Of a stretch of 47,108 bases of DNA, positions 32,381-41,467 are shown in pieces (the stretch's first letter is position 1; every line of letters starts with the position of its first letter). Origin of the DNA: Bacillota bacterium (GTDB taxonomy: Bacteria > Bacillota > Dehalobacteriia > UBA4068 > UBA4997); NCBI GenBank assembly GCA_021769035.1, contig JAETTP010000014.1, positions 1-47,108 on the forward strand, given 5' to 3'. Made by a program: the position numbers and the translations under genes. The notes beneath the pieces are model-generated. The model searched no databases. It saw only the letters and a list, made by a program, of their open reading frames with translations, and had not been told where the DNA came from.

Positions 32381-32680
32381 CCTGAGGGCGCAGCCCGAAT
32401 GGGATTATCTGTGACATTGTTAATATAGCCCCGCCTAAAGCGATAGGTAAACTCCCCTGAAGGCGCAGCCCGAATGGGATTATCTGTGACATTGTTAATA
32501 TAGCCCCGCCTAAAGCGATAGGTAAACTCCCCTGAGGGCGCAGCCCGAATGGGATTATCTGTGGCATAGTTAATATAGCCCCGTATAAAGCGATAGGTAA
32601 ACTCCCCTGAGGGCGCAGCCCGAATGGGATTATCTGTGGCATAGTTAATATAGCTATGCATAAAGCGACAAGTAAATCCC
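32381..32680. repeat. Four tandem 75-bp repeats between groEL and its terminator
   Basis: Units start at 32381, 32456, 32531 and 32606, each opening CCTGAGGGCGCAGCCCGAAT (unit 2 has one change) and ending near AGGTAAACTCC. Units 1 and 2 are nearly identical; 3 and 4 share TGTGGCATAG; unit 4 diverges at the end, so the array grew by steps. Each unit has a GGGC-GCA-GCCC hairpin and CCCGAATGGG. The spacing is contiguous, not spacer-separated, so it is not CRISPR. A minus-strand frame of 25-residue repeats (YINNVTDNPIRAAPSGEFTY) is open across all copies but has no good start. Confidence 0.9.
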
Positions 32681-32719
32681 AAACCCCTTGCGGTACTATC
32701 CCGGCAAGGGGTTTGTTTT
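32681..32719 (+). terminator. groESL terminator beyond the repeats
   Basis: AAACCCCTTG and CAAGGGGTTT pair with an inner GC extension, followed by GTTTTG. As no other terminator lies after the groEL stop, the repeats would be in the groESL 3' untranslated region. Confidence 0.75.
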
Positions 32720-32780
32720 GCCTGTGTAACATTTTCTGCCTTAACCCCGCATATAGTTTAAATACAAAGGGGGCATAGGC

Positions 32781-33293
32781 ATGTATCAGATTGGGGACAA
32801 AGTGGTTTATCCGGTGCACGGGGCCGGCGTGGTGGAAGCGATTGAAAGCAGAGAGATTGCCGGGCGCAACCGGCAGTATTACGTTTTGAATCTGCCGTAT
32901 AGCAGTCTGCGGATTATGGTTCCGCTGGAGGAGGCGGAAAATGTGGGCCTGCGCAGCCTGATGCCCACCGAAGCCTACGACAGAGTGCTGCAAATTTTGG
33001 AGGGCTGGCAGGAGGAGGCAGCCAGCCCGGCCGTGCAGGCTATGAACCTGGAAAAATGGAACAATCGCTTCCGGCTGCAAATGTCCAGCATTAAAAACGG
33101 CGACGTGTACGAGCTGGCGGAGATTGTGCACAGCCTGGACGCCCGCAACCGCCTGCGGCCGCTTTCCGCCGGTGAGCGCAAAATTTTTGACCAAGCGCGG
33201 GAGATTTTGTTCAGCGAGCTTTGGCTGGTCAGCCAAGTCTGCCAGCCGGAAATCGCCCAGCGTATTCAGCAAATATTGGACTCTCCTCTTTAA
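32781..33293 (+). CDS. CarD-family transcription regulator
   Basis: 170 residues. The RNA-polymerase-binding Tudor-like domain spans residues 1-60 (GDKVVYPVHGAGVVEAI, YYVLNLPYSSLRIMVPLE) and a helical DNA-minor-groove domain the rest (SPAVQAMNLEKWNNRFRLQM, GDVYELAEIVHSL). CarD/CdnL proteins stabilise open promoter complexes, often at rRNA genes. AAAGGGGGCATAGGC precedes ATG. A small hairpin (33283-33302) overlaps the stop. Confidence 0.93.
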   Translation: MYQIGDKVVYPVHGAGVVEAIESREIAGRNRQYYVLNLPYSSLRIMVPLEEAENVGLRSLMPTEAYDRVLQILEGWQEEAASPAVQAMNLEKWNNRFRLQMSSIKNGDVYELAEIVHSLDARNRLRPLSAGERKIFDQAREILFSELWLVSQVCQPEIAQRIQQILDSPL

Positions 33294-33302
33294 ATAGAGG
33301 AG
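33283..33302 (+). terminator. Short hairpin at the carD stop
   Basis: CTCCTCT pairs with AGAGGAG; the carD TAA is in the loop and GGTTCTTATTT follows. Weak U-tract, so perhaps partial termination before pnp. Confidence 0.4.
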
Positions 33303-33426
33303 GGTTCTTATTTATTACAACAGTTTTTCAGAAAAATCCAGGCCGCGGCAGGAAAAATTAAATATCTGTCGAATGTAATTATGTTAAATTATATTAATAG
33401 GAAAAGCAAAGATTCAGGAGGCAACA

Positions 33427-35553
33427 ATGACAGAAATTTTAAGAAAAAGCCTTGAGGTTGGCGGCCGCACGCTGACCTTGGAAACCGGACGTATGGCGAA
33501 ACAGGCCAGCGGCGCAGTTTTTGTGACCTACGGCGACACCGCAGTGCTGGCGACAGCCACCGTGGCCGCCAAAGCCAAAGACGGCATTGACTTTTTTCCG
33601 CTGACCGTGGATTACGAAGAAAAAATGTACGCTGTGGGGCGGATCCCCGGCGGCTTTATCCGGCGCGAGGGCCGCGCCAGCAACCAGGCCATTTTGAACG
33701 CGCGCCTGATTGACCGGCCCCTGCGGCCCCTATTCCCCAAGGCCTATCGCAAGGACGTGCAGGTGGTGGCCACTATCCTTTCCGTGGACCACGATTGTCC
33801 GCCGGAAATCACTGCTATGTGCGGCGCTTCCGCCGCCCTGCACATCTCCCACGCCCCTTTCAACGGGCCAATTGCCGGCGTTATTATGGGTATGGTGGAC
33901 GGCCAGTTCATCATCAACCCCACCGTGGAGCAAAAGGCTAACAGCGTTATGCACATTGCCGTGGCCGGCACCAAAGACGCTATTATGATGGTGGAAGCCG
34001 GCGCAGCCGAAATCCCGGAGGAAACTATTCTGGAGGCAATTTTAACCGCCCACGAGGAAATTAAACGCATTGTTGCCTTTATCGAGGAGTTCCGCACCGA
34101 AGCCTTGGCCCTGGGCCTGGCTAAGGAAAAGGAGATTTTTGAGGAGGAGCACGTAAACGAGGAACTGGAGGCTGCCATTCAGGCCCACAAGGAGGAGCTG
34201 GCCGCCGCCGTGCACAAATGCGCGGTGGAAAAGCTGCCCAAGCAGGAGCGCGAGAACCTGCTGGAGAGCACCAAAGCGGCCATTGCCGAGCAGTTTGCCG
34301 GCGAGGAATATGCCGACGAGCAGGATAACATCGCCAACTTCATCGACAAAATGGAAAAAGAGGTTTTCCGCACCATGATTGCGCGGGACAAGCTGCGTAT
34401 CGACGGCCGCGCCCTGAACGAGGTGCGCCCCATCACCTGCGAGGTGGATATTCTGGCTAAGGTGCACGGGTCTTCCCTGTTCACCCGCGGCCAAACGCAG
34501 GTTTTGAACGTTTGCACACTGGGCATGCTCAGCGACGCGCAAACCCTGGACGGCCTGGGCCTGGAAACCTCAAAACGCTATATGCACCAATACAACTTCC
34601 CGCCCTACAGCACCGGCGAAACCCGGCCTATGCGCGGCCCTGGCCGCCGGGAGATTGGCCACGGCGCTTTGGCGGAGCGCGCCCTGGAGCCGGTTATCCC
34701 CAGCCCGGAGGAATTCCCCTACGCCCTGCGTCTGGTATCCGAGGCGATTGAAAGCAACGGCTCCACCTCTATGGCCTCCGTTTGCTCCAGCACTATGAGC
34801 CTGATGGCAGCCGGCGTGCCGATTTCCGCCCCTGTTTCCGGCGTGGCAATGGGCTTAATCAGCGACGGCGAAAATATGACTATCCTCACGGATATTCAGG
34901 GCATGGAGGATTTCCTGGGCGATATGGACTTCAAGGTGGCCGGCACCAGCCGCGGCGTCACCGCTATCCAGATGGATATTAAAATCGCCGGTATCAACAA
35001 GGAGATTTTAACCCGGGCCCTGGCCCAAGCCAAGGAGGGCCGCGCATTTATCCTAGGCAAAATGCTGGAATGCATTGCCGAGCCCAGAGCAGACATCTCC
35101 CCCAACGCTCCCCGCATTATTTCTATGCAAATCCACCCGGACAAAATCCGCGAGGTTATTGGCAGCGGCGGCAAGGTTATTAAAAAGATTGTGGAGGAAA
35201 CCGGCGCCCAGATTGATATTGACGACGAGGGCATGGTTTCCATTGCCAGCGTGGAGGGCGAAGCCGGCCTGAAAGCGAAAGCTATCATCGAGGCCATCAT
35301 TGCCGAGCCGGAAGTGGGCAAAGTTTACACCGGCAAGGTGGTTGGTATTAAAGATTTCGGCGCGTTTGTGGAAATTATCCCTGGCGTGTTCGGCGGCAAA
35401 GGCAAGGAAGGCATGGTGCACATCTCCGAGCTGGATAAAACCCGCGTCGGCCAGGTGACGGATATTTGCCACGAGGGCGATATGCTGACCGTTAAGGTAA
35501 TCGCTATCGACTCGCAGGGCAAAATCAAGCTGTCCCGTAAGGCGACTTTATAA
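33427..35553 (+). CDS. pnp: Polyribonucleotide nucleotidyltransferase (PNPase)
   Basis: 708 residues. Two RNase PH domains (1-230, and 310-540 with [14 protein letters not shown] and [20 protein letters not shown]), a helical linker, KH domain [20 protein letters not shown] near 575 and a C-terminal S1 domain ([20 protein letters not shown]). Phosphorolytic 3'-5' RNA decay and RNA tailing in the degradosome. The neighbouring rpsO usually found before pnp is not present. CAGGAGGCAACA precedes ATG. Confidence 0.97.
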   Translation: MTEILRKSLEVGGRTLTLETGRMAKQASGAVFVTYGDTAVLATATVAAKAKDGIDFFPLTVDYEEKMYAVGRIPGGFIRREGRASNQAILNARLIDRPLRPLFPKAYRKDVQVVATILSVDHDCPPEITAMCGASAALHISHAPFNGPIAGVIMGMVDGQFIINPTVEQKANSVMHIAVAGTKDAIMMVEAGAAEIPEETILEAILTAHEEIKRIVAFIEEFRTEALALGLAKEKEIFEEEHVNEELEAAIQAHKEELAAAVHKCAVEKLPKQERENLLESTKAAIAEQFAGEEYADEQDNIANFIDKMEKEVFRTMIARDKLRIDGRALNEVRPITCEVDILAKVHGSSLFTRGQTQVLNVCTLGMLSDAQTLDGLGLETSKRYMHQYNFPPYSTGETRPMRGPGRREIGHGALAERALEPVIPSPEEFPYALRLVSEAIESNGSTSMASVCSSTMSLMAAGVPISAPVSGVAMGLISDGENMTILTDIQGMEDFLGDMDFKVAGTSRGVTAIQMDIKIAGINKEILTRALAQAKEGRAFILGKMLECIAEPRADISPNAPRIISMQIHPDKIREVIGSGGKVIKKIVEETGAQIDIDDEGMVSIASVEGEAGLKAKAIIEAIIAEPEVGKVYTGKVVGIKDFGAFVEIIPGVFGGKGKEGMVHISELDKTRVGQVTDICHEGDMLTVKVIAIDSQGKIKLSRKATL

Positions 35554-35574
35554 ATCGCTAAGTGTGAACGCAAA

Positions 35575-35610
35575 AATTTGAGCGGCCCATTTTAATGAGC
35601 CGCTCAAATT
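35575..35610 (+). terminator. Hairpin after pnp
   Basis: AATTTGAGCGGC pairs with GCCGCTCAAATT around a 12-base loop; only a weak T-tract (AAAATT) follows, just ahead of the next ribosome site. Confidence 0.6.
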
Positions 35611-35630
35611 AAAATTGGGAGGCAAAATTT

Positions 35631-36425
35631 ATGCCCGAGCCAGAAAAAACAATCCTAACCAAAAAATCTCTCTTCAAAAAAATAAATATTATTTTAATTG
35701 TTATCTCCTGCCTGTTTTACCTGTTGCTGATTCGGGCCAGTATCCTGGCCACCAGCCGCTACGACCAGATGGTGCAGGCCACCAATGAATACATAAACTG
35801 CGCCAAGGCAGACGCTCAACTAGCCGCTGGCTCAGATTACCTGACCGAACAGGTTCGGCTTTATGTAACTACCCTGGACAGACAAAATATGGATAACTAT
35901 TTCATTGAAGCCAACCAGAACCGCCGCCGTGAACAAGCCCTGGAAATGCTGCTGGCCTACAATCCCAACGAAACTACCTATGAATACCTACAGGAAGCCA
36001 TGGAGCAATCCACCCAGCTAATGCAGCGGGAATTTTACGCTATGAAGTTGGCCGCAGTATCCCACGGCGTCGCCATAGAGGATTTGCCGGCCAGCCTACA
36101 GGAGGTGCGGCTTTTTGATGAGGACTTGCAGCTTTCCGACGCGGAAAAATTGGCCAAAGCCTACGAACTGGTTTTTGGCGAACGCTACAACCTCTCCAAA
36201 AGCCTGATTAACATTAACGTAAACAAATCCACCGATAGCCTGCTGCTGGCCACCCAACAGCAACAGCAGGAGGCCTTGCACGACCTGCACGTTACCATGC
36301 AGCAGCAATGCCTGCTGATCAGCCTGATATTTGTGGAAATTCTGATTTTTGCCCTGCTGTTTATGCACAGACACCACACCACCGCCCCGCCGGAACCGGA
36401 GGAACCGAAAAAGCCGCAGGCTTAG
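35631..36425 (+). CDS. Sensor-only membrane protein (two TM, helical extracellular domain, no output domain)
   Basis: 264 residues: TM1 at 18-40 (INIILIVISCLFYLLLIRAS), a helical outer domain 41-225 and TM2 at about 228-248, then a short Pro/Glu-rich tail. The outer domain carries GSDYLTEQVRLYVTTLDRQN and NYFIEANQNRRREQALEML, a block I know from the sensor region of Bacillota diguanylate cyclases and related signalling proteins. Those continue into GGDEF or kinase domains after TM2; here only about 16 residues (PPEPEEPKKPQA) follow, so any signal must go through another protein. GGGAGGCAAAATTT precedes ATG. It overlaps the end of glk by four bases. Confidence 0.7.
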   Translation: MPEPEKTILTKKSLFKKINIILIVISCLFYLLLIRASILATSRYDQMVQATNEYINCAKADAQLAAGSDYLTEQVRLYVTTLDRQNMDNYFIEANQNRRREQALEMLLAYNPNETTYEYLQEAMEQSTQLMQREFYAMKLAAVSHGVAIEDLPASLQEVRLFDEDLQLSDAEKLAKAYELVFGERYNLSKSLININVNKSTDSLLLATQQQQQEALHDLHVTMQQQCLLISLIFVEILIFALLFMHRHHTTAPPEPEEPKKPQA

Positions 36426-37411
36426 CCCAACAACCGGCTTTCCGCATAGCAAGCGGCCCCCAACGAGGGAGTGTTTTCCTGCCGGATGATATAAACCGGC
36501 AGCTGACGCAGCTGGGCCTGAAACGGACAGGCTTTGGCAAAAGCCTGCCGAAAAAGCTCTTTATCAAACAGAGGGCCGATTTTGGCAAGCACCCCGCCGC
36601 CAATATACACACCGCCGCTGCTTAAATAGCACAAGGCCAAATTGCTGAATATCGCCCCGGCGGCCTCGCTGAAAACCTGAAAGACTTGCCGACAGGCGGC
36701 GGCCAACTCTGGCGCCGCCTCCTGCTGCCCCAAGGCGCAGGCCGTCACCTCCGCCGGCTGCGACATACGCCGGGCTGAAGCCGGATAAACTGCCCGTAGA
36801 ATATTCACCAACCCCCGGCCGGAAAGTAAATCTTCATAGCAGGGGCGCGCAATAAACTCCCGCAGCCGCCGCCATATTTCCACCTGAGCCTGGTTTTCCG
36901 GCGCCCAGCTGCAATGGCCGGCCTCCGTGCTGAGGATTTGCCCTCCCGGCAGCCGGGCCGCCACCCCCAGACCGGTGCCGGCCGCGGCCGCCAGGCAAAC
37001 GCCGGCCAGCCCCGGCCCGTCGGCCGCACCGGGGTTCACCACCTCCAGCGCACCGCTGGCCACCACTGCCGGCAAGGCGTGGGCAAATGCCTCCAAATCG
37101 TTCAGCACGGCCCAGCGCTCAACCTGAGGCAGGCCCTGGCGCAAGCCTGCCAAATCCAACCGGCAGGGGTTGTTGGTGAGGCGCAACCGGCCGTCCTCGC
37201 TGTTGGTGGGGCCGGCCACAGCCAGCACTGCCGCCGCCACCGTCTGCTCGCCGCACAGCTGCCGCAGGTGCGGCAGCAAGCCCTGCTCATCGGCGAAATC
37301 CGTGGGTACGGTCAGCTCCGCCACGGCCTGCGGCAGCGCGGCGCAGCTGCTCTGCCAGACGGTTAGGGCCGTTTTACTGCCGCCGCAATCAATCGTTAAT
37401 ATTCGTGACAT
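36422..37411 (-). CDS. glk: Glucokinase (Glk family)
   Basis: 329 residues from ATG 37411 (GGAGGTTTGATTGTA upstream). ILTIDCGGSKTALTVW is the phosphate-1 loop, AVAGPTNSEDGRLRLTN with NNPC follows, and TEAGHCSWAPENQ is the sugar-binding motif with His and Glu. YEDLLSGRGLVNILRAVY and GGVYIGGGVLAKIG complete Pfam PF02685. Phosphorylates glucose with ATP to glucose 6-phosphate. Divergent from the mutase that converts this product onward, so both probably serve one sugar pathway. Confidence 0.88.
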   Translation of the reverse strand: MSRILTIDCGGSKTALTVWQSSCAALPQAVAELTVPTDFADEQGLLPHLRQLCGEQTVAAAVLAVAGPTNSEDGRLRLTNNPCRLDLAGLRQGLPQVERWAVLNDLEAFAHALPAVVASGALEVVNPGAADGPGLAGVCLAAAAGTGLGVAARLPGGQILSTEAGHCSWAPENQAQVEIWRRLREFIARPCYEDLLSGRGLVNILRAVYPASARRMSQPAEVTACALGQQEAAPELAAACRQVFQVFSEAAGAIFSNLALCYLSSGGVYIGGGVLAKIGPLFDKELFRQAFAKACPFQAQLRQLPVYIIRQENTPSLGAACYAESRLLG

Positions 37412-37592
37412 TACAATCAAACCTCCTTAATGCGCCATTATCTTAAAAATGGTTTTTAAAATTGGCAAAAAAATCTTTAATAAAAGGTTGCTATTCCCAG
37501 CATTTTTTATTACAATTATATCATACAAAGCGGCTTATGCCCAGTTATTAAACAAAAAAAGTAACCCGTAAACCAAAAAGAGGAGTGATTTT

Positions 37593-39365
37593 ATGTTATC
37601 AGCAGAAATTTCGGCCCGCTATCAGGAATGGCTGGACGCCCCCTGGTGCGACGAGGCCACCAAGGCCGAGCTGCAAGGTTTGCAGCACAATGAAAAGGAA
37701 ATTGAAGACCGCTTTTACTGTGAGCTGGAGTTTGGCACCGGCGGCATGCGCGGCTTGCTTGGCGCAGGCACCAACCGCATGAATATTTACCTAATTCGCC
37801 GCCTGACCCAAGCCCTGGCCGATTGTATCAGCGAGCACGGCGACGAGGCCAAAGCCCGCGGCGTGGCTATCTCCTATGATTCCCGCCGCTTCTCCCGCCA
37901 ATTTGCGGAGGAGGCCGCGCTGGTGCTGGCCGCCAACGGCATCAAGGCCTATCTTTTTGCCGAGCTGCGCCCCACCCCCACCCTCTCCTTTGCAGTGCGG
38001 GAAAAACACGCCATTGCCGGTATTATGATAACAGCCAGCCACAATCCCAAGGAATACAACGGTTATAAGGTTTACTGGGAAGACGGCGGTCAGCTACCCC
38101 CGGAGCAGGCTGATGTGATTATTGCCAAAATGCAGGAGCGCAACTCATGGCAGGTGGCGGTGGCCGACCTGGCGGAGGCGCAGGCCCATGGCCTGCTGGA
38201 AATTATGGGGCCAGAGCTGGACGACGTTTACGTGGAACGCGTGCGGGAGCAAATGCTGAACCGCCAGATGTCCGCAGCCCGCGGCGGCAACCTGAACCTG
38301 GTTTACACCCCTCTGCACGGCACCGGCTACAAGCTGGTGGAGCGCATTTTGCGGGAAAACGGCTTTGCCAGCTTACATATTGTTCAGGAACAGGCTGTGC
38401 CGGACACGGAATTCCACACCGTGGCCGTGCCCAATCCGGAGGAGGCCGACGCTTGGCGGCTGGCAGAAAAGCTGGCCGACAAACTGGAGGCCGCAGGCTC
38501 AGGCCCAGTTGACCTGCTGCTGGCCACCGATCCTGACGCCGACCGCCTGGGCGTTTGCTGCCGCAAGCAAGGCGGCGGCTATCAACGGCTGACCGGCAAC
38601 CAGGTTGGCGTGCTGTTGGCCTACTACGTCATCAAGCAGGCCAAAGATATGGGCAACCTGCCGGTGGACGCAATGGTTATTAAAAGCGTCGTTTCCACCG
38701 CCCTGGCCAACAAGGTGGTCAGCGGGCTGGGCGTCACCGTTAAAGACGTGCCGGTGGGCTTCAAATATATCGGCGAGCAAATTAAGCTGATGGAAGAAAG
38801 CGGCCGCGGCAGCTTCTTGCTGGGCTTTGAGGAAAGCCTGGGCTACCTTAAAGGCACCTACGCCCGTGATAAGGACGCGGTGCTGGCGGCGGCCCTGGTA
38901 GCGGAAGCCGCGCTTTACTACAAGGAAGTGCTTAACCTGACGCTGCTTCAGGTGTTGGATAATATCTACGCCAAATTTGGTTACTTTTTGGATACGCAAG
39001 TGGCCTGCACCCTGTCCGGCATCGACGGCAAGGAGCAGATTGTCGAGATTATGCGAATTCTGAGAGCCGACGAGCGGCCGGAAATCGGCGGCCTGGCGGT
39101 CAGCCGCCGGGAGTATTTTGATCGGGCCGAGGTTTGGGAAAGCGAGAGCAACTCCGTCAAGCCGTTGGATTTCCCCAAGGTGGATATGCTGGGCTTTGCC
39201 CTGGCCGATGGAGGCTTCATTCGGGTGCGCCCCTCCGGCACGGAGCCGAAAATCCGCTTTTACTTCTGCATTTCCGGCCAAAATGCGGACGACGCCGCAG
39301 CCAAGGTGCAGACTGTGCAGCAGGACTTCTTTAAGCCCATCAGCCAGTATATCAAAAAGATTTAA
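37593..39365 (+). CDS. pgcA: Phosphoglucomutase/phosphomannomutase family (PgcA-like)
   Basis: 590 residues, alpha-D-phosphohexomutase with four domains. FGTGGMRGLLGAGTNRMN opens domain 1; the phosphoserine loop ITASHNPKEYNGYKVYW has Ser 149; the metal loop LLATDPDADRLGV has three Asp; GFEESLGYL is the sugar-binding loop, and RPSGTEPKIRFYF the phosphate-binding loop. Interconverts glucose 1- and 6-phosphate. AGAGGAGTGATTTT precedes ATG. Confidence 0.95.
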   Translation: MLSAEISARYQEWLDAPWCDEATKAELQGLQHNEKEIEDRFYCELEFGTGGMRGLLGAGTNRMNIYLIRRLTQALADCISEHGDEAKARGVAISYDSRRFSRQFAEEAALVLAANGIKAYLFAELRPTPTLSFAVREKHAIAGIMITASHNPKEYNGYKVYWEDGGQLPPEQADVIIAKMQERNSWQVAVADLAEAQAHGLLEIMGPELDDVYVERVREQMLNRQMSAARGGNLNLVYTPLHGTGYKLVERILRENGFASLHIVQEQAVPDTEFHTVAVPNPEEADAWRLAEKLADKLEAAGSGPVDLLLATDPDADRLGVCCRKQGGGYQRLTGNQVGVLLAYYVIKQAKDMGNLPVDAMVIKSVVSTALANKVVSGLGVTVKDVPVGFKYIGEQIKLMEESGRGSFLLGFEESLGYLKGTYARDKDAVLAAALVAEAALYYKEVLNLTLLQVLDNIYAKFGYFLDTQVACTLSGIDGKEQIVEIMRILRADERPEIGGLAVSRREYFDRAEVWESESNSVKPLDFPKVDMLGFALADGGFIRVRPSGTEPKIRFYFCISGQNADDAAAKVQTVQQDFFKPISQYIKKI

Positions 39366-39558
39366 CCTGCCTCAACTGGAAAATTTTGGCTGAATTTGAC
39401 GCCATTTTTTCCCGCCGCAGCCTGTATAAGCACCGGGCATTTGGGCAATTTTATTAATGTAAACAAACCACAAACGCAGGGCCGAAAGCCGCTGGCCTAC
39501 ATAATCAGGCCGCAACCCGGCAGCAGCCCTGCCAATGAAATTGCAGGGAGTGAGAAAA

Positions 39559-39921
39559 ATGTCCTTAAAAAGAGGCGATATTTACTTTGCAGAATTAAAC
39601 CCGGTGCAGGGCTCCGAGCAGGGCGGTATGCGCCCGGTGCTGGTTGTGCAGAACGACGTGGGTAACAATTATAGCCCCACCACCATTGTCCTGCCGATAA
39701 CCTCGCGCCTGCAAAAGCCCAAACTGCCCACCCATGTGGCCCTCAGCCGGCAGGAATCCGGCCTGACGCGGGATTCCGTGGTGCTGGCCGAGCAAATCCG
39801 CACAATCGACAAAGTGCGTTTGCAGCAAAAGGTGGCCTGCCTGGACGCCATCACGATGAACCGTATCAATCAGGCAATGGAAATCAGCATGGGCATTGCC
39901 CCAGAGAGGTTTTTGAACTAA
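39559..39921 (+). CDS. ndoA: MazF/NdoA-type endoribonuclease toxin
   Basis: 120 residues from ATG 39559 (GGGAGTGAGAAAA upstream; the frame opens 24 bases earlier without a ribosome site). RGDIYFAELNPVQGSEQGGM with RPVLVVQNDVGN is the PemK/MazF fold; the catalytic Arg 25 and Thr 48 of B. subtilis NdoA are both present. Cuts mRNA at UACAU-like sites in Bacillota. The usual antitoxin (MazE/NdoAI) is not upstream, where the gap to pgcA is 190 bases with no ORF; a 37-residue acidic protein begins one base after its stop instead. Confidence 0.9.
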   Translation: MSLKRGDIYFAELNPVQGSEQGGMRPVLVVQNDVGNNYSPTTIVLPITSRLQKPKLPTHVALSRQESGLTRDSVVLAEQIRTIDKVRLQQKVACLDAITMNRINQAMEISMGIAPERFLN

Positions 39922-39922
39922 A

Positions 39923-40036
39923 ATGACTGACGACAAAAACACCGCCTATTTGGAAAAGATTGACGAAGCTATCGCCCAGCTTGAAGCCGGCTTAGGTCAA
40001 CAGCATGATTTAATTGAAGTTGATGAAGATGATTAA
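39923..40036 (+). CDS. 37-residue acidic protein directly after the MazF toxin
   Basis: ATG at 39923 starts one base after the toxin stop, so it depends on coupled translation. The peptide MTDDKNTAYLEKIDEAIAQL then EAGLGQQHDLIEVDEDD has a helix followed by an acidic tail. AYLxKIDxxxxQLxxGKGQxHxLIE resembles the C-terminal toxin-binding part of Phd/YefM-type antitoxins with the DNA-binding part missing, so it may be the antidote. Too short for reliable assignment. A terminator follows within 10 bases. Confidence 0.55.
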   Translation: MTDDKNTAYLEKIDEAIAQLEAGLGQQHDLIEVDEDD

Positions 40037-40042
40037 ATACAC

Positions 40043-40087
40043 AACCCCCGCCTACACCTGAAAAATGGTGCAAGCGGGGGTTATTTT
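40043..40087 (+). terminator. Terminator between mazF unit and the serpin gene
   Basis: AACCCCCGC with GCGGGGGTT plus an inner CACC/GGTG, followed by ATTTTAT. Convergent genes on both sides. Confidence 0.85.
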
Positions 40088-40097
40088 ATCCCTGAGC

Positions 40098-41435
40098 TTA
40101 TTCATTTATATCCGCCACAACCCCAATGAACAGCGGCAGATTGCCCCTCTCGCAATCCAGCAGCAGATACACAAAGGGCCGGTTCAGATAAACATATTTA
40201 ACTTCCTCCGGCGGCATATAGGCACTGGTGGCGTTCATCACCACCGCCGTGGCCGCGGCAGCCTTAGTGCCCTGCGCGTCCACCTCAATATGGCATTTTT
40301 GCAGCACCTGACTGATATAAAGCGGATAGCCGGCGTAATTGCCAATGCCGGAAAAATCCGCCAAATCGGGGTCAAAAGCGTTCTGCACGCCAAAGGCTTG
40401 CAACATCGCGTTCATTTGCAGGCTGTAATCACAGGAAAACTCGGGGATAGCCGTTTCCACCTTAACCGCCCGTCGGTTGGCCAGCAAAGCCAGCAGCTTC
40501 TCACCGGAAAGCCCGGCCACATAATCCGCCAGCGAAACGTCCGTATTAGGCAGCAAGGCAACAAAGGCATATTTCTGCCCCTCATAGTACTTGATAAAGC
40601 CGCAGGCCTGCTCGTCCTCCAGATAGGAGTGCTCCGCGCCATACATCATCTGCACCTTGCGCTCCTGGCCGTCGGCGGTGGTGAAAAAGCCGTCCTCAAT
40701 TTGCTGCGGCTTAAAAGGAGTTTCCCACTTGGCCTCAAAGGCCAGCGCATTAATCAGGCACATCACCATATCGTCCGGTATTTGCTGCAAAATTTGCGGA
40801 ATCATACCCTTGGTGTTCAGCTTCACCCAATCGTTAATCTGCTGCAAGGTGGCCGCGTTGAACGGCACGGCGTAAAGCTGCGCGTCATAGCAATCCTTAT
40901 TTACCTGCAAAAACGAATCCTCAATGGCAAACTCAGGGTCGGCCCGGAACCAAATAGAGTTAGCCAGGTGCAGCACCTCGTCCTCAGTTCCGGTTTGCAT
41001 AAGACCGGCCAAATAGCTGTTCAACTCCGCACAATTAAGCCCCAACGCCTTTTCCAGCTGGGCCAGCGTTTCCGCCTCCGCACCGTTGGCCGTCATACCT
41101 AACGCATAAACCAACGACACCGGCGAAAGCAGCAGGTTATCCGGCTGTTTGGCCTCCGCGGCCGGCTGCGCCACGGTTTGCTGCAACATACGCACCGCCA
41201 AATCGGCCAAGGCCGTTTCCGCTTTGGCTGCGGTTTCCGGCTCCACCAGCATTTTCTCCCCTGTTTCCGGCACAGGCTCCGGCTGGGTGCCGGCAGGCGG
41301 ATTAGGCAACAGGCGCGCCGTCAGCTCCTCGCCCTCCAATGTGTTCTGGGCGTGATGGCTGTGCCTGGTGCAGCCGCCGCAAAGCAGAGCCAGCGCCAAC
41401 AAGACCAGCAACGCCCAAAAGCAAAACTTACGCAT
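40098..41435 (-). CDS. Serpin-family protease inhibitor, predicted lipoprotein
   Basis: 445 residues. Signal sequence with LLCGGC (Cys 22) as a lipobox-like site, a charged spacer to about 60, then a whole serpin: NLLLSPVSLVYALGMTANGA, FNAATLQQINDWVKLNTKGM, KAFE-like WETPF, and at the C-end the hinge DAQGTKAAAATAVVM followed by NRPFVYLLLDCERG. The Ala-rich hinge is what inhibitory serpins need to insert their reactive loop into sheet A. The target protease is unknown; exposed on the cell surface. Follows ilvA by 32 bases. Confidence 0.92.
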   Translation of the reverse strand: MRKFCFWALLVLLALALLCGGCTRHSHHAQNTLEGEELTARLLPNPPAGTQPEPVPETGEKMLVEPETAAKAETALADLAVRMLQQTVAQPAAEAKQPDNLLLSPVSLVYALGMTANGAEAETLAQLEKALGLNCAELNSYLAGLMQTGTEDEVLHLANSIWFRADPEFAIEDSFLQVNKDCYDAQLYAVPFNAATLQQINDWVKLNTKGMIPQILQQIPDDMVMCLINALAFEAKWETPFKPQQIEDGFFTTADGQERKVQMMYGAEHSYLEDEQACGFIKYYEGQKYAFVALLPNTDVSLADYVAGLSGEKLLALLANRRAVKVETAIPEFSCDYSLQMNAMLQAFGVQNAFDPDLADFSGIGNYAGYPLYISQVLQKCHIEVDAQGTKAAAATAVVMNATSAYMPPEEVKYVYLNRPFVYLLLDCERGNLPLFIGVVADINE

Positions 41436-41467
41436 AAAATATCCCTCCTATACACAAACAAATGAAA

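Noticed and set aside
32381-32680. CRISPR array
   Set aside because: The 75-bp units abut without unique spacers and no cas gene is near.
32365-32682. 105-codon minus-strand repeat protein over the 75-bp array
   Set aside because: Not listed as a gene: only a TTG start with no good ribosome site, the start overlaps the groESL terminator stem, and a second frame is open too because the unit is a multiple of three. Kept as a hypothesis in the repeat finding.
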